From Bacillota bacterium (GTDB lineage: Bacteria > Bacteroidota > Bacteroidia > Bacteroidales > Bacteroidaceae), in NCBI GenBank assembly GCA_023664625.1, contig JAMPFD010000006.1:62001-126000 (forward strand): DNA of 64,000 bases, written 5' to 3'. Of the stretch, positions 54,209-62,885 are shown piece after piece. Below the pieces are notes generated by a model, which had not been told where the DNA came from, searched no databases, and was given only the letters and a program-made list of their open reading frames with translations. How positions within the stretch are numbered: the stretch's first letter is position 1; every line of letters starts with the position of its first letter. The position numbers were made by a program, and so were the translations under genes.

Positions 54209-56692
54209 ATGAATGAAATCAAACGCTGTATAGGAAAAATCAACAAGTGGGCAAAGCAGTTTTGGGTATGGTACAAGAAGCTTTATAAAGGAAAGCCGTG
54301 GTACACCAAGACCTGTGTCGGCATAGTCTCCATGCTCTGCCTCCTGATTGTATATCTTGCAGCTGTCGACCTGAATCTTTTCTGGCTTTTCGGCAAGTCT
54401 CCCGGCTTCTTTGATATTATGAATCCGAAGACAAATGAAGCCTCTGTCATATATTCTGCCGACGGTGTGCAGATAGGAAAATATTTCAATGAAAATAGGA
54501 CTCCTGTTGAATACAAGGATGTCACACCTCAATTCTGGCGTGCCCTCATAGATACTGAGGATGAGCGTTTTTATAAACATGCCGGCATTGATCCTATCGG
54601 ACTGTTCGGAGCTGCAAAAGATGCGGTAACCGGACGTGGAGGCCGCGGTGCATCAACAATCACACAGCAGCTTGCGAAGAATCTCTTCCGAATGCGCACA
54701 AACTATTCGACAGGTCTCCTTGGTCACATACCGGGAGTAAAGATGCTCATAATGAAATCCAAAGAGTGGATTCTTGCCGTTAAACTTGAAATATGCTATT
54801 CAAAAGAAGAAATTATTACCATGTATGCCAACACTGTTGATTTTGGCAGCAACTCCTTTGGCATAAAGACAGCTTCAAAGACCTATTTCAATACAACCCC
54901 TGAAAAACTAAAGACAGAGGAGGCTGCCGTGCTTGTCGGCATGCTGAAGGCTACTACATACTATAATCCACTTGTAAATCCTGAGAACTCACGGAACAGA
55001 CGTAATCAGGTATTGGAAAATATGGTTGCTCACAACGATCTCTCACGTAGCGAATGTGATATTCTGAAGACAAAGGACATAGAACTGAACTATAATGTCG
55101 AGAGCAATTATGACGGGCAGGCACAATATTTCCGCAATGCTGTTGCCGACTATCTCAAAGACTGGTGTGCAGAAGAGGGCTATGACCTTTACAGCGATGG
55201 TCTTAAAATCTATACAACCATTGATACACGCATGCAGAAATATGCTGAGCAGGCTGCCATGAAGCAAATGAAGCAAGTTCAGCAGAACTTCAATAACCAT
55301 TGGGGACTCCGCCGCACACAGGATAACTTTATGCCTGGAGAAAAACCATGGCAAGACGAGAAGCATAAGGAGATAGAGGGATTTATCGAGGGCATTGCAC
55401 AGAAGCAGCCTTATTATAAGGCCTTGGTTGCCAAATTTGGCGAGAACTCGGACTCTGTCTCTTATTATCTCAATAAGCCACATAAGGTGAAAGTCTTCGA
55501 TTATGAAAAAGGGGAAGTTGAGAAAACGATGTCCACAATGGATTCCATCCGCTACATGGTCAGCTATATGCACTGTGCATTTATAGCCATGGAGCCAAAT
55601 ACGGGTCATGTCAAGGCATGGGTCGGCGACATTGATTTCGACCACTGGAAGTACGACAAAGTAACAGCAATGCGCCAACCTGGTTCAACATTCAAACTTT
55701 TCGTATATACAGAGGCCATGAACCAGGGCCTGACACCGTGTGACAAGCGGCGTGATGAATATTTCTCCATGCAGGTTTATGATGAACATCAGAAAAAAGA
55801 AGTCACTTGGGCTCCTACGAATGCCAATGGATATTTTACAAATGATTCCATGGCACTAAAGTCTGCATTTGCAAGAAGTATCAATTCCGTTGCCGTAAGG
55901 CTTGGACAGGAGGTGGGGATAAAGAATATCGCACGCACTGCTCATGACATGGGTATCAAATCCCCTCTTGACGAGACCCCTTCTCTTCCACTCGGTTCCA
56001 GCGATGTCAACCTTCTTGAACTTGCTGATGCCTATTGTACAGTTGCCAATAACGGAATGCAGCGTGAGCCGGTTCTTGTAACACGAATTTTGGATCATAA
56101 CGGAAATGAAATTTACGTAGGTCCTACGGAGGAAACGCAAGTCATACCATACAAGTCTGCATTCCTCATGCAACAACTCCTGCAAGGAGGTATGCGTGAG
56201 CCCGGAGGCACAAGTCAGGCTCTGTGGGGATATGTAGGTGAGTTCCGTGATACAGAGTTTGGCGGAAAGACCGGAACTTCCAATAACCATTCTGACGCAT
56301 GGTTCATGGGAATCTCTCCAAAGCTTGTTGTAGGAGCATGGGTCGGAGGCGAATACCGGTGCATACATTTCCGGACAGGAGCCCTCGGACAAGGTTCACG
56401 CACAGCCCTTCCTATCTGTGGATATTTCTTACAGTCTGTACTCAAAGACCCGAGTTTTAAGCAGTATCATGCTAAGTTCGAATTGCCTAACGACCCGGAT
56501 ATAGAGCGTGGAATGTATATCTGTGACAGCTATTATGAACGTAAGAAAGATACTCTTGATATTGACAGTCTGAACTTCGAAGATTACATGGTGGAAATAG
56601 ATGATAATGGCAATCCCGTAAATCAGTCTGTGCCGGTGAGCGCGGAGCCTGTACAGAATAAGGAGCAACAAATCATGCTTGAGGATCTTTAA
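54209..56692 (+). CDS. mrcA: Class A penicillin-binding protein (peptidoglycan glycosyltransferase/transpeptidase)
   Basis: An 827-residue bifunctional wall synthase from ATG 54209; the TTG at 54173 overlaps the promoter and is unlikely. One membrane helix (~35-55) is followed by the glycosyltransferase domain (EDERFYKHAGIDPIG with catalytic Glu near 114, then GASTITQQLAKNLF) and the transpeptidase: SxxK as PGSTFKLF near 490, SxN as ARSINSVAV near 553, KTG as GGKTGTSNNHSDAWF near 688. The C-terminal ~60 residues are acidic and linker-like. Periplasmic. Confidence 0.93.
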   Translation: MNEIKRCIGKINKWAKQFWVWYKKLYKGKPWYTKTCVGIVSMLCLLIVYLAAVDLNLFWLFGKSPGFFDIMNPKTNEASVIYSADGVQIGKYFNENRTPVEYKDVTPQFWRALIDTEDERFYKHAGIDPIGLFGAAKDAVTGRGGRGASTITQQLAKNLFRMRTNYSTGLLGHIPGVKMLIMKSKEWILAVKLEICYSKEEIITMYANTVDFGSNSFGIKTASKTYFNTTPEKLKTEEAAVLVGMLKATTYYNPLVNPENSRNRRNQVLENMVAHNDLSRSECDILKTKDIELNYNVESNYDGQAQYFRNAVADYLKDWCAEEGYDLYSDGLKIYTTIDTRMQKYAEQAAMKQMKQVQQNFNNHWGLRRTQDNFMPGEKPWQDEKHKEIEGFIEGIAQKQPYYKALVAKFGENSDSVSYYLNKPHKVKVFDYEKGEVEKTMSTMDSIRYMVSYMHCAFIAMEPNTGHVKAWVGDIDFDHWKYDKVTAMRQPGSTFKLFVYTEAMNQGLTPCDKRRDEYFSMQVYDEHQKKEVTWAPTNANGYFTNDSMALKSAFARSINSVAVRLGQEVGIKNIARTAHDMGIKSPLDETPSLPLGSSDVNLLELADAYCTVANNGMQREPVLVTRILDHNGNEIYVGPTEETQVIPYKSAFLMQQLLQGGMREPGGTSQALWGYVGEFRDTEFGGKTGTSNNHSDAWFMGISPKLVVGAWVGGEYRCIHFRTGALGQGSRTALPICGYFLQSVLKDPSFKQYHAKFELPNDPDIERGMYICDSYYERKKDTLDIDSLNFEDYMVEIDDNGNPVNQSVPVSAEPVQNKEQQIMLEDL

Positions 56693-56742
56693 GGCTATAT
56701 TGGTAAGACGATACATGAGTCATCTGTCTTGTTCATCATATA

Positions 56743-56928
56743 TTGAAAAGCCATGTAGCTGATATGGTGTCAAAGATAGTATTAACTGATTTATATCCGG
56801 TCATATCACAAAGCAGTCAGACGGGAATTCAGATTATATCAAAAGGTAACCATTCGTTCAGGGAGATCATACCATATATAAAGTTTACAGACTCACCTAT
56901 TATGGTATATAACATAAAATCAGAATAA
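56743..56928 (+). CDS. Possible small protein upstream of the helicase (uncertain)
   Basis: A frame from TTG 56743, or ATG 56764 (54 residues: MVSKIVLTDLYPVISQ onward, ending YNIKSE), ends 1 nt before the helicase ATG. The only other content of this 237-nt gap is AT-rich sequence. No family recognised. It could be a real coupled small gene or chance. Confidence 0.3.
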   Translation: MKSHVADMVSKIVLTDLYPVISQSSQTGIQIISKGNHSFREIIPYIKFTDSPIMVYNIKSE

Positions 56929-56929
56929 T

Positions 56930-58699
56930 ATGCCGGAAGGGTTGGATTTTTCAAATAAGCAGTTCAAGGATGCGCTTAATATAGTTGAGCGGACCCGGAA
57001 CTCCCTTTTCTTCACAGGAAAGGCCGGTACCGGCAAGTCCACGTTCCTCAGGTATATTGATAAGACAACAAAAAAGAAACATATCATCCTCGCCCCTACA
57101 GGCATTGCTGCCATCAATGTCGGCGGACAGACGCTCCATTCGTTCTTCAAGATACCTTTTCATCCGCTGCTGCCGAATGATGTTCAGTACAATGCCCGGA
57201 ATATCCGTGGCACTCTTAAATATAGTTCGGAGAAGATAAAACTCATAAGAGAACTTGAACTGATTATCATTGACGAGATTTCGATGGTACGCGCTGACAT
57301 TATTGATTTTATCGATAAGGTTCTCAGAGTCTACTCTCTGAATATGCGCCAGCCTTTTGGCGGGAAGCAATTGTTGCTTGTCGGAGATGTATATCAGTTG
57401 GAGCCGGTTCTGAAAGATGATGACCGAAAACTTCTTCAGCCATTCTACACTTCGGGATATTTCTTTGCAGCACACGTATGGCGACAAATGCAGCTTATAA
57501 GCATCGAACTGAAAAAAGTGTACAGGCAGACAGACACGGAATTTATCAGTATTCTTGACAGGATAAGGGAGTCAAAAGTTCTGGAAGCTGACATCAGGGC
57601 TATAAACGACAGGGTATGTGCCGCTCCGGAGAAGCAGGAGGGAAGTGAGTCTATGTCTATAACCCTCTCCACGCGGCGTGACACCGTAGATTATATCAAT
57701 CAGCAGAAACTTGCCGGGCTTGCCGGAGATATTTCTGTCTATAACGGTCGGATTACCGGAGACTTTCCCGAATCGATGCTGCCAACGCTTATGGAATTGG
57801 AGCTAAAGCCCGGGGCACAGATTATCTTCATAAAGAATGACCAGAATAAACGCTGGGTAAACGGAACGTTAGGTATAATCACAGGAATGGATGACGAGGA
57901 AGGAAAACTTTATGTCCATACGGAAGCCGGGGAAGACCTTGATGTGGAGCAGGCTCAATGGTCCAATGTCCGTTACACATTCAACGAGAAGGAAAAGAAA
58001 GTTGAGGAGGAAGAATTGGGAACTTTTACCCAATATCCAATCCGTTTGGCATGGGCAATTACTGTTCATAAATCTCAGGGACTGACATTCAACAATGTAA
58101 ATATAGACCTGACAGGAGGTGCATTCGCCGGAGGGCAGACTTACGTCGCATTGTCGCGTTGTCGCTCACTTGAAGGTATAACTCTGAAAGAACCTCTTCG
58201 GCAAAGAGATATTTTTGTGCGTGACGATGTGAAGCTGTTTGCAAGACAGTATAATGACCAGAAAGCAATAGATACAGCATTAAGGCAGTCTCAAGCTGAT
58301 ATTGAATATGCCGAAGCCATAGGCTGTTTTGATTGTGGAGACTATCAGGGTGCCCTTGACCATTTCTTCGTTGCCATACATCAGAGATATGATATCGAGA
58401 AACCTGCACCGCGGCGTCTGATAAGGAAGAAACTGTCAAAGATCACCTTGCTTGAACAGGAAATCTGCCGGCTCCACAATGAAATGGAGATGCAGATGAA
58501 AAAATATGAGGAAAAGAATGAATTCCTCAAGGAACTTGCTGTTGAATATGTCATTATGGGTAGGGAATGTGAAAAAGAGCATCTTCCGTCTGCTGCAATC
58601 TCCAACTATGAAAAGGCTCTCCGTCTTTGTCCTGAATATCCTGATGCAGTCAAACGGTTGGAAAAACTGAAATCAAGAATGAAGCAGTCAAAGAAATAA
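56930..58699 (+). CDS. Pif1-like / RecD-type ATP-dependent DNA helicase
   Basis: A 589-residue superfamily 1B helicase. Walker A GKAGTGKSTFL near 27, TGIAAINVGGQTLHSFFKIP near 58 (motif Ia), IIDEISMVRADI near 110 (motif II), LVGDVYQLEPV near 147 (motif III), and TVHKSQGLTFNNV near 382 with YVALSRCRS near 407 (motifs V and VI). The C-terminal ~150 residues are helical with a TPR-like SAAISNYEKALRLCPEYPDA. Probably acts on replication forks or structured DNA. Confidence 0.87.
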   Translation: MPEGLDFSNKQFKDALNIVERTRNSLFFTGKAGTGKSTFLRYIDKTTKKKHIILAPTGIAAINVGGQTLHSFFKIPFHPLLPNDVQYNARNIRGTLKYSSEKIKLIRELELIIIDEISMVRADIIDFIDKVLRVYSLNMRQPFGGKQLLLVGDVYQLEPVLKDDDRKLLQPFYTSGYFFAAHVWRQMQLISIELKKVYRQTDTEFISILDRIRESKVLEADIRAINDRVCAAPEKQEGSESMSITLSTRRDTVDYINQQKLAGLAGDISVYNGRITGDFPESMLPTLMELELKPGAQIIFIKNDQNKRWVNGTLGIITGMDDEEGKLYVHTEAGEDLDVEQAQWSNVRYTFNEKEKKVEEEELGTFTQYPIRLAWAITVHKSQGLTFNNVNIDLTGGAFAGGQTYVALSRCRSLEGITLKEPLRQRDIFVRDDVKLFARQYNDQKAIDTALRQSQADIEYAEAIGCFDCGDYQGALDHFFVAIHQRYDIEKPAPRRLIRKKLSKITLLEQEICRLHNEMEMQMKKYEEKNEFLKELAVEYVIMGRECEKEHLPSAAISNYEKALRLCPEYPDAVKRLEKLKSRMKQSKK

Positions 58700-58729
58700 T
58701 AATAATGTCAACAAATATAACAACAAAAT

Positions 58730-59383
58730 ATGGAAGCACTTTTTATATCAATCTTGGCAGATGAATCCATGCATGAAGCACTGAAAGCTAAATTTATTGA
58801 AGGAAATCCTCTGTTCATGTCGTTTGTGGCGATCGTCCTAATAATAGGTTTGACATTCTGCATTGAGCGCATTGTGTACCTTGCACTTGCGGATATAAAT
58901 ACAAAGATGTTTCTGTCCAAACTCGAAAAACTTTATAAGGAGGGAGGTAAAAATACAGCCTTGGAGCATTGCCGTAACACTCGTGGCCCTGTGGCAAGTA
59001 TATGTTTCCAAGGGCTGTTGCATTCAGAAGAGACATCGGAAGACATAGAGCGCACCGTAGCTTCTTATGCCGATGTAGAAGTTGCAAAGCTTGAAAAAGG
59101 ATGTTCTTGGATTACACTGTTCATCGCCATAGCACCATCTCTTGGTTTTTTGGGTACAGTCATTGGTATGGTCATGGCATTTGACGACATTGAAACTGCC
59201 GGAGACATCTCTCCGACCATTGTCGCCGGAGGTATGAAAGTAGCCCTTATAACGACAATATTCGGAATTATTTCTGCTGTCATACTACAGGTATTCTACA
59301 ACTATATCCTCTCACGCATAGAGCATCTGACATCCCAAATGGAACAGGCTGCCATTGAACTTGTCGAAATTCTTAGAAAATAG
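58730..59383 (+). CDS. exbB: MotA/TolQ/ExbB proton channel family protein
   Basis: A 217-residue inner membrane protein with three membrane helices (~28-50, ~125-150, ~165-192) and the family signature WITLFIAIAPSLGFLGTVIGMVMAF. With the two ExbD-like genes that follow it would form a proton-driven motor energising outer membrane transport or envelope tension. A TonB gene is not in the window. Confidence 0.9.
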   Translation: MEALFISILADESMHEALKAKFIEGNPLFMSFVAIVLIIGLTFCIERIVYLALADINTKMFLSKLEKLYKEGGKNTALEHCRNTRGPVASICFQGLLHSEETSEDIERTVASYADVEVAKLEKGCSWITLFIAIAPSLGFLGTVIGMVMAFDDIETAGDISPTIVAGGMKVALITTIFGIISAVILQVFYNYILSRIEHLTSQMEQAAIELVEILRK

Positions 59384-59417
59384 TCGGGCCTGCAATACAT
59401 CAACTCATTTGAATAAT

Positions 59418-59780
59418 ATGATAGGAATACTTATTATACTGATGTATCTTGCCATTGTCACAGTATTATGTGTGACAGTGTGGTCAGCATATCGGGCAAT
59501 AAAAATTGTCGGCAAGACCTCTGGCACATCCAATGGTATCAATGTGCGCAGAATCTGTATAGCCGTGAGATGCTGTATCTTAACAATACTTGTACTCTCG
59601 TTTGCGCTGGCAAGTACAGAACCCATACAAACAAATACCAGACCGTATGCAGACACATTTTGGTTACGTATGGCTAATATGTTGGTGTACACAGGATGTA
59701 TGGCAATCTTACTTGCGGTATGTGCCACGGCATATTGCTTCTACCTAAACATAAATTCTCATGGTAAGATTATCAAATAG
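59418..59780 (+). CDS. Small three-helix membrane protein within the exbB-exbD cluster
   Basis: From ATG 59418, 120 residues with three hydrophobic segments (~1-25, ~50-66, ~85-110). No family recognised. It lies between exbB and the first exbD, overlapping the latter by 20 nt, so it is likely coupled to that motor. Confidence 0.65.
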   Translation: MIGILIILMYLAIVTVLCVTVWSAYRAIKIVGKTSGTSNGINVRRICIAVRCCILTILVLSFALASTEPIQTNTRPYADTFWLRMANMLVYTGCMAILLAVCATAYCFYLNINSHGKIIK

Positions 59781-60237
59781 GATAAGGAAACATCAAAAAC
59801 GTCGTTTGCCCCAGTTAAATACAACGTCTACGGCAGACATTTCTTTTATGCTTCTGATATTCTTCCTTGTAACAACATCAATGGATTCGGATAAAGGTCT
59901 GCATCGTCAGCTTCCTCCGAAGAATGTGGAGAAGGAAGTAGTTGCTACCGATGTTGACCGTAACACAGTAATGACTATCGGTATAACTGCGGACAACAGA
60001 TATACATACAGTCTGCCCGGCCAACTGGAACCGGCTCCATGTACTGATGCAGAACTTCGAAAACAGTTAAATGTTTTTATCCCGCGGTTGGGAGATAAGC
60101 ATATAATAGAAATACAGGCAAGCCGGAACGCATGTTATGACAGGTACTTTCATTTGCAGAATATATTGGTACATGTCTACCGTGATGACCTGAAGAGAAA
60201 GTACAAACAAAGAATCAGTGAGAACTATGTTCCGTAA
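59761..60237 (+). CDS. exbD: ExbD/TolR family protein, copy 1
   Basis: A 158-residue protein with a basic N-terminus, one membrane helix near 24-42 (TADISFMLLIFFLVTTSM, with the conserved proton-path Asp in STADISF) and a periplasmic domain. Overlaps the next gene by 11 nt. Confidence 0.88.
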   Translation: MVRLSNRIRKHQKRRLPQLNTTSTADISFMLLIFFLVTTSMDSDKGLHRQLPPKNVEKEVVATDVDRNTVMTIGITADNRYTYSLPGQLEPAPCTDAELRKQLNVFIPRLGDKHIIEIQASRNACYDRYFHLQNILVHVYRDDLKRKYKQRISENYVP

Positions 60238-60682
60238 GAAAGATAGAAAAGTCCCGATATTAAACACTTCTGCCCTGCCCGATCTTGTATTTACGGTGCT
60301 GTTCTTCTTTATGATAGTTACACACATGCGGCAGACAGACGTTAAGGTCAAGGTTGAGTCGCCACAAGGCACTCAGCTGCAGAAACTGCAAAAGAAATAT
60401 GCCACTGCGTATATTTATGTAGGCAAAGATAAGACTGGTGATATAAAGATACAGTTCAATAACGATATTGTCGACATCGGCAAACTTGCAGACCGTACTA
60501 TCAGGCAACGTGAAACATTGCCGATAGAGGAACAGCAGAATTTTACTGTGTCAATAAAGGCCGACAAAGATATTCCTCTTGAGATTATTGCTCAAGTTAA
60601 AGAAGCTTTACGTGAGGCTCACGCACTTAAGATTAATTATTCTGCAACAGAAGCATTAGAAAGTAACAACAAAATAAATTAA
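60227..60682 (+). CDS. exbD: ExbD/TolR family protein, copy 2
   Basis: A 151-residue paralogue of the previous protein; starting at ATG 60227 is preferred over GTG 60218. The membrane helix SALPDLVFTVLFFFMIVTHM carries the conserved Asp. The periplasmic domain is intact and different in sequence from copy 1. Two ExbD copies beside one ExbB is common in Bacteroidetes. Confidence 0.88.
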   Translation: MFRKKDRKVPILNTSALPDLVFTVLFFFMIVTHMRQTDVKVKVESPQGTQLQKLQKKYATAYIYVGKDKTGDIKIQFNNDIVDIGKLADRTIRQRETLPIEEQQNFTVSIKADKDIPLEIIAQVKEALREAHALKINYSATEALESNNKIN

Positions 60683-60692
60683 AGTAACAACT

Positions 60693-61169
60693 ATGCCAAA
60701 ATATCATCTTGACACCTTGGATAAGAAAATCATCCGAATGATAAGTAATGATGCACGCATACCGTTTCTTGAAGTGGCACGTGCATGTAATGTCAGTGGC
60801 GCTGCCATACACCAGCGCATACAGAAATTGCAGAGTCTTGGAATTGTAAAAGGGTCTCAATTCGTCATCGACCCTGAAAAGATTGGATATGAGACATGTG
60901 CCTATGTAGGACTTTATCTGAAGTATCCGGAACGCTTTGATAATGTTGTTGAGGAACTGAAAAAAATGCCGGAAGTCGTGGAGTGCCATTATACGACAGG
61001 TGGCATGGATATGTTCATAAAACTCTATGCAAAGAATAACCACCATCTTTTAAGCATAATCCATGACAAGCTACAGCCTCTTGGTCTGTCACGTTCAGAG
61101 ACAATAATCTCTTTTAATGCTGCAATCTCACGGCCGCTTAATGTTGCAGAAATTCATGATGAGGATTGA
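60693..61169 (+). CDS. Lrp/AsnC family transcriptional regulator
   Basis: A 158-residue protein: N-terminal helix-turn-helix (LDKKIIRMISNDARIPFLEVAR, ACNVSGAAIHQRIQKLQ) and C-terminal RAM ligand-binding/oligomerisation domain (YETCAYVGLYLKYPE, CHYTTGGMDMFIKLYAKN). Likely senses an amino acid. It follows exbD by 10 nt. Confidence 0.92.
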   Translation: MPKYHLDTLDKKIIRMISNDARIPFLEVARACNVSGAAIHQRIQKLQSLGIVKGSQFVIDPEKIGYETCAYVGLYLKYPERFDNVVEELKKMPEVVECHYTTGGMDMFIKLYAKNNHHLLSIIHDKLQPLGLSRSETIISFNAAISRPLNVAEIHDED

Positions 61170-61319
61170 AAAATGACCATTCATTGAAGCATATTCTCAT
61201 AAGGGCAAATCTGTTAAAAGGAATGGGTGTTGCACATAAAAAGTGTGAAACTCGGAGCAATGTACCGAATTATTGTTAATGTAGATGGTGGTTTTGCACG
61301 ATTACATGGAAAATATTCG

Positions 61320-61327
61320 TAATTTTG
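61320..61327 (+). promoter_or_regulatory. Promoter -7 box for PepSY-like gene
   Basis: TAATTTTG followed by C, ~90 nt before the ATG at 61418; a TTTG lies at 61293 but with a long 23-nt gap. Confidence 0.4.
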
Positions 61328-61417
61328 CAGGCACAGAGTCGCTGGTAGAAATCTTTATGTCAAGCAAAGACGGCTTTGTAAGAAAAATAGTATTAACCAT
61401 CAAAAAACAAATTGCGT

Positions 61418-61855
61418 ATGAAAAAGTTTGCATTTATTCTCGCTTGTTTGCTCACAATGTGCATAACATTCGCTTTTGCCGATAATGACAGAGTTATAAC
61501 TGTACAGCAGTTGCCACAGACTGCACAGCTTTTCCTAAAGTCTCACTTTAGTAAAAATAAAGTCGCACTTGTAAAGATGGACAATGGTGTTTTTGCTAAA
61601 GACTATGAAGTGACATTTACCAATGGCAATAAAATTGACTTTGACAGCAAAGGTAATTGGGAGGAGATTGATTGTAAAGCATCTTTTGTACCGGTAAAAG
61701 TTGTTCCCGGGCAAATCATAAGATATGTGAAGTCCAATTATCCGACAACGAAGATTGTAAAGATAGAGCGCAGCCGTAAGGAATATGAGATAAAGCTCTC
61801 TAACCGTATGGAACTGACTTTTGACAAGAGTTTCCGACTTATAGAGATTGATTGA
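61418..61855 (+). CDS. Secreted PepSY-like (DUF2874-type) domain protein
   Basis: A 145-residue protein: signal peptide MKKFAFILACLLTMCITFAFA, then two ~55-residue repeats of the PepSY-like/DUF2874 fold (LPQTAQLFLKSHFSKNKVA, WEEIDCKASFVPVKVVP and a second YVKSNYPTTKIVKIERSRK with LTFDKSF). The family is periplasmic, of unknown function. Followed by a strong terminator. Confidence 0.85.
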   Translation: MKKFAFILACLLTMCITFAFADNDRVITVQQLPQTAQLFLKSHFSKNKVALVKMDNGVFAKDYEVTFTNGNKIDFDSKGNWEEIDCKASFVPVKVVPGQIIRYVKSNYPTTKIVKIERSRKEYEIKLSNRMELTFDKSFRLIEID

Positions 61856-61882
61856 GACTTTTAGCTTAAATGTATATATTTA

Positions 61883-61924
61883 AAAAGGCTATATGGAACA
61901 GAAATACGTTCCATATAGCCTTTT
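61883..61924. terminator. Bidirectional intrinsic terminator
   Basis: AAAAGGCTATATGGAAC (61883-61899) pairs perfectly with GTTCCATATAGCCTTTT (61908-61924), with A run before and T run after, 28 nt downstream of the PepSY-like stop. Confidence 0.9.
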
Positions 61925-62114
61925 AAATTTAATCGAGTTCCTGAAGCTTGTGATATGAATGTAGCAAGACTGACATCTTATGCCTGATTCATATTACGGT
62001 ATATCCAAAGACATAGCCTTTCAGACACTTATAAAATATTACAATGAGTCTTACTCTTTTTGTATTGTTATGTCTTACCTGTTATATATTGGTAGAAGCA
62101 TATTAAGAACCACA

Positions 62115-62502
62115 ATGCCAGTGTATTCTCATCAGTAGTGATATTGGAGGTACAGTCCCTGATAATAATCCGTCAATGATACATTTGCTGATATATGCAA
62201 ATGTATTTGATATCATTGGGCTTGTCTCATCACCATCATTTGGAGACGGGTCAAAAGAGGAAATTTTGCGTATGATTACTAAGAGCAGAATTTTCCAAAG
62301 TTGGAACGTGGGTAAAAAATAGATATTGTGAAACTCGTGGAACATATCCACTTCCAAAGTATTTACGTGCGATAACAAAGTCGGGCCATAAAGGTCTCGC
62401 ACCACTCTATGGCTACGTAAAATCTGCAGAAGGTTCTGAATAGATAATAAAGTGTGCAAGAGGAACGTTGAGAGTCGTATTTAAGTGGGGTTACAAATAA
62501 CC
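62115..62502 (+). pseudogene. Remnant of a nucleoside hydrolase-like (DUF1593) gene
   Basis: The plus strand reads ILISSDIGGTVPDNNPSM, then FDIIGLVSSPSFGDG and KEEILRMITK, the N-terminal pattern of DUF1593 nucleoside hydrolase-like proteins, until TAG at 62320. After a frame change, KSGHKGLAPLYGYVKSAEGSE runs to TAG at 62441, where a Trp codon (GSEW) would be expected, and continues IIKCARGTLRVVFKWG. No start or C-terminal half remains. The flanks (61930-62110, 62503-62597) show nothing else. Confidence 0.7.
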
Positions 62503-62597
62503 AATATAGATGTAATTATAAAAAATCTTTCATTAGAATAAAAATAAGGCAATAGAAACTCTTTTGAGAAATATTATTATCCTGAACTTGATTATTA

Positions 62598-62642
62598 TAG
62601 TGCACGCGCCTTACATAATATTTATGTGAGGCGCGTGCACTA
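62598..62642. terminator. Long hairpin beside tRNA-Ser
   Basis: TAGTGCACGCGCCT (62598-62611) pairs with AGGCGCGTGCACTA (62629-62642), and the stem extends with ACATA/TATGT. It begins 8 nt after the tRNA 3' end on the minus strand, so it probably ends that transcript, though the T-tract is weak. Confidence 0.65.
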
Positions 62643-62650
62643 TTTCTTTG

Positions 62651-62737
62651 CGGAGAGACAGGGATTCGAACCCTGGGTACCCGTAAGAGTACAACGGTTT
62701 TCGAGACCGTCCCGATCGACCACTCCGGCATCTCTCC
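62651..62737 (-). tRNA. tRNA-Ser (anticodon CGA)
   Basis: Minus-strand 87-nt cloverleaf: acceptor GGAGAGA pairs with TCTCTCC, discriminator G73 as in serine tRNAs, D-arm with GCCGGAGTGGTCGATCGGG, anticodon stem ACGGT/ACCGT with loop CTCGAAA (anticodon CGA), long variable arm (TGTACTCTTACGGGTACC) and TpsiC loop GGTTCGAATCC. CCA is not encoded. Confidence 0.96.
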
Positions 62738-62885
62738 TGAAACCAAAATGCTATGGTAGCTGAATAGTTCTAAAATACGACTGCAAAATTACTATTTAAA
62801 TATGAGATATGCAATAGTTTTAAGTAGTTTTTAATGCTGGTTATACATTTGCAGAGTTTTTAATAAGATGCCATTCTCTCCAAAA

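Noticed and set aside
56840..56856. Single AAAAGGTAACC match upstream of the helicase
   Set aside because: It is an isolated match without the 22-bp periodic neighbours, so it was not counted as another array.
62103..62459. 118-residue minus-strand ORF
   Set aside because: It is antisense to the DUF1593 remnant, which shows recognisable protein similarity on the plus strand.
62516..62746. 76-residue minus-strand ORF with arginine/valine-rich sequence
   Set aside because: It is a translation of the tRNA-Ser gene and its flanking hairpin, a well-known false ORF type.
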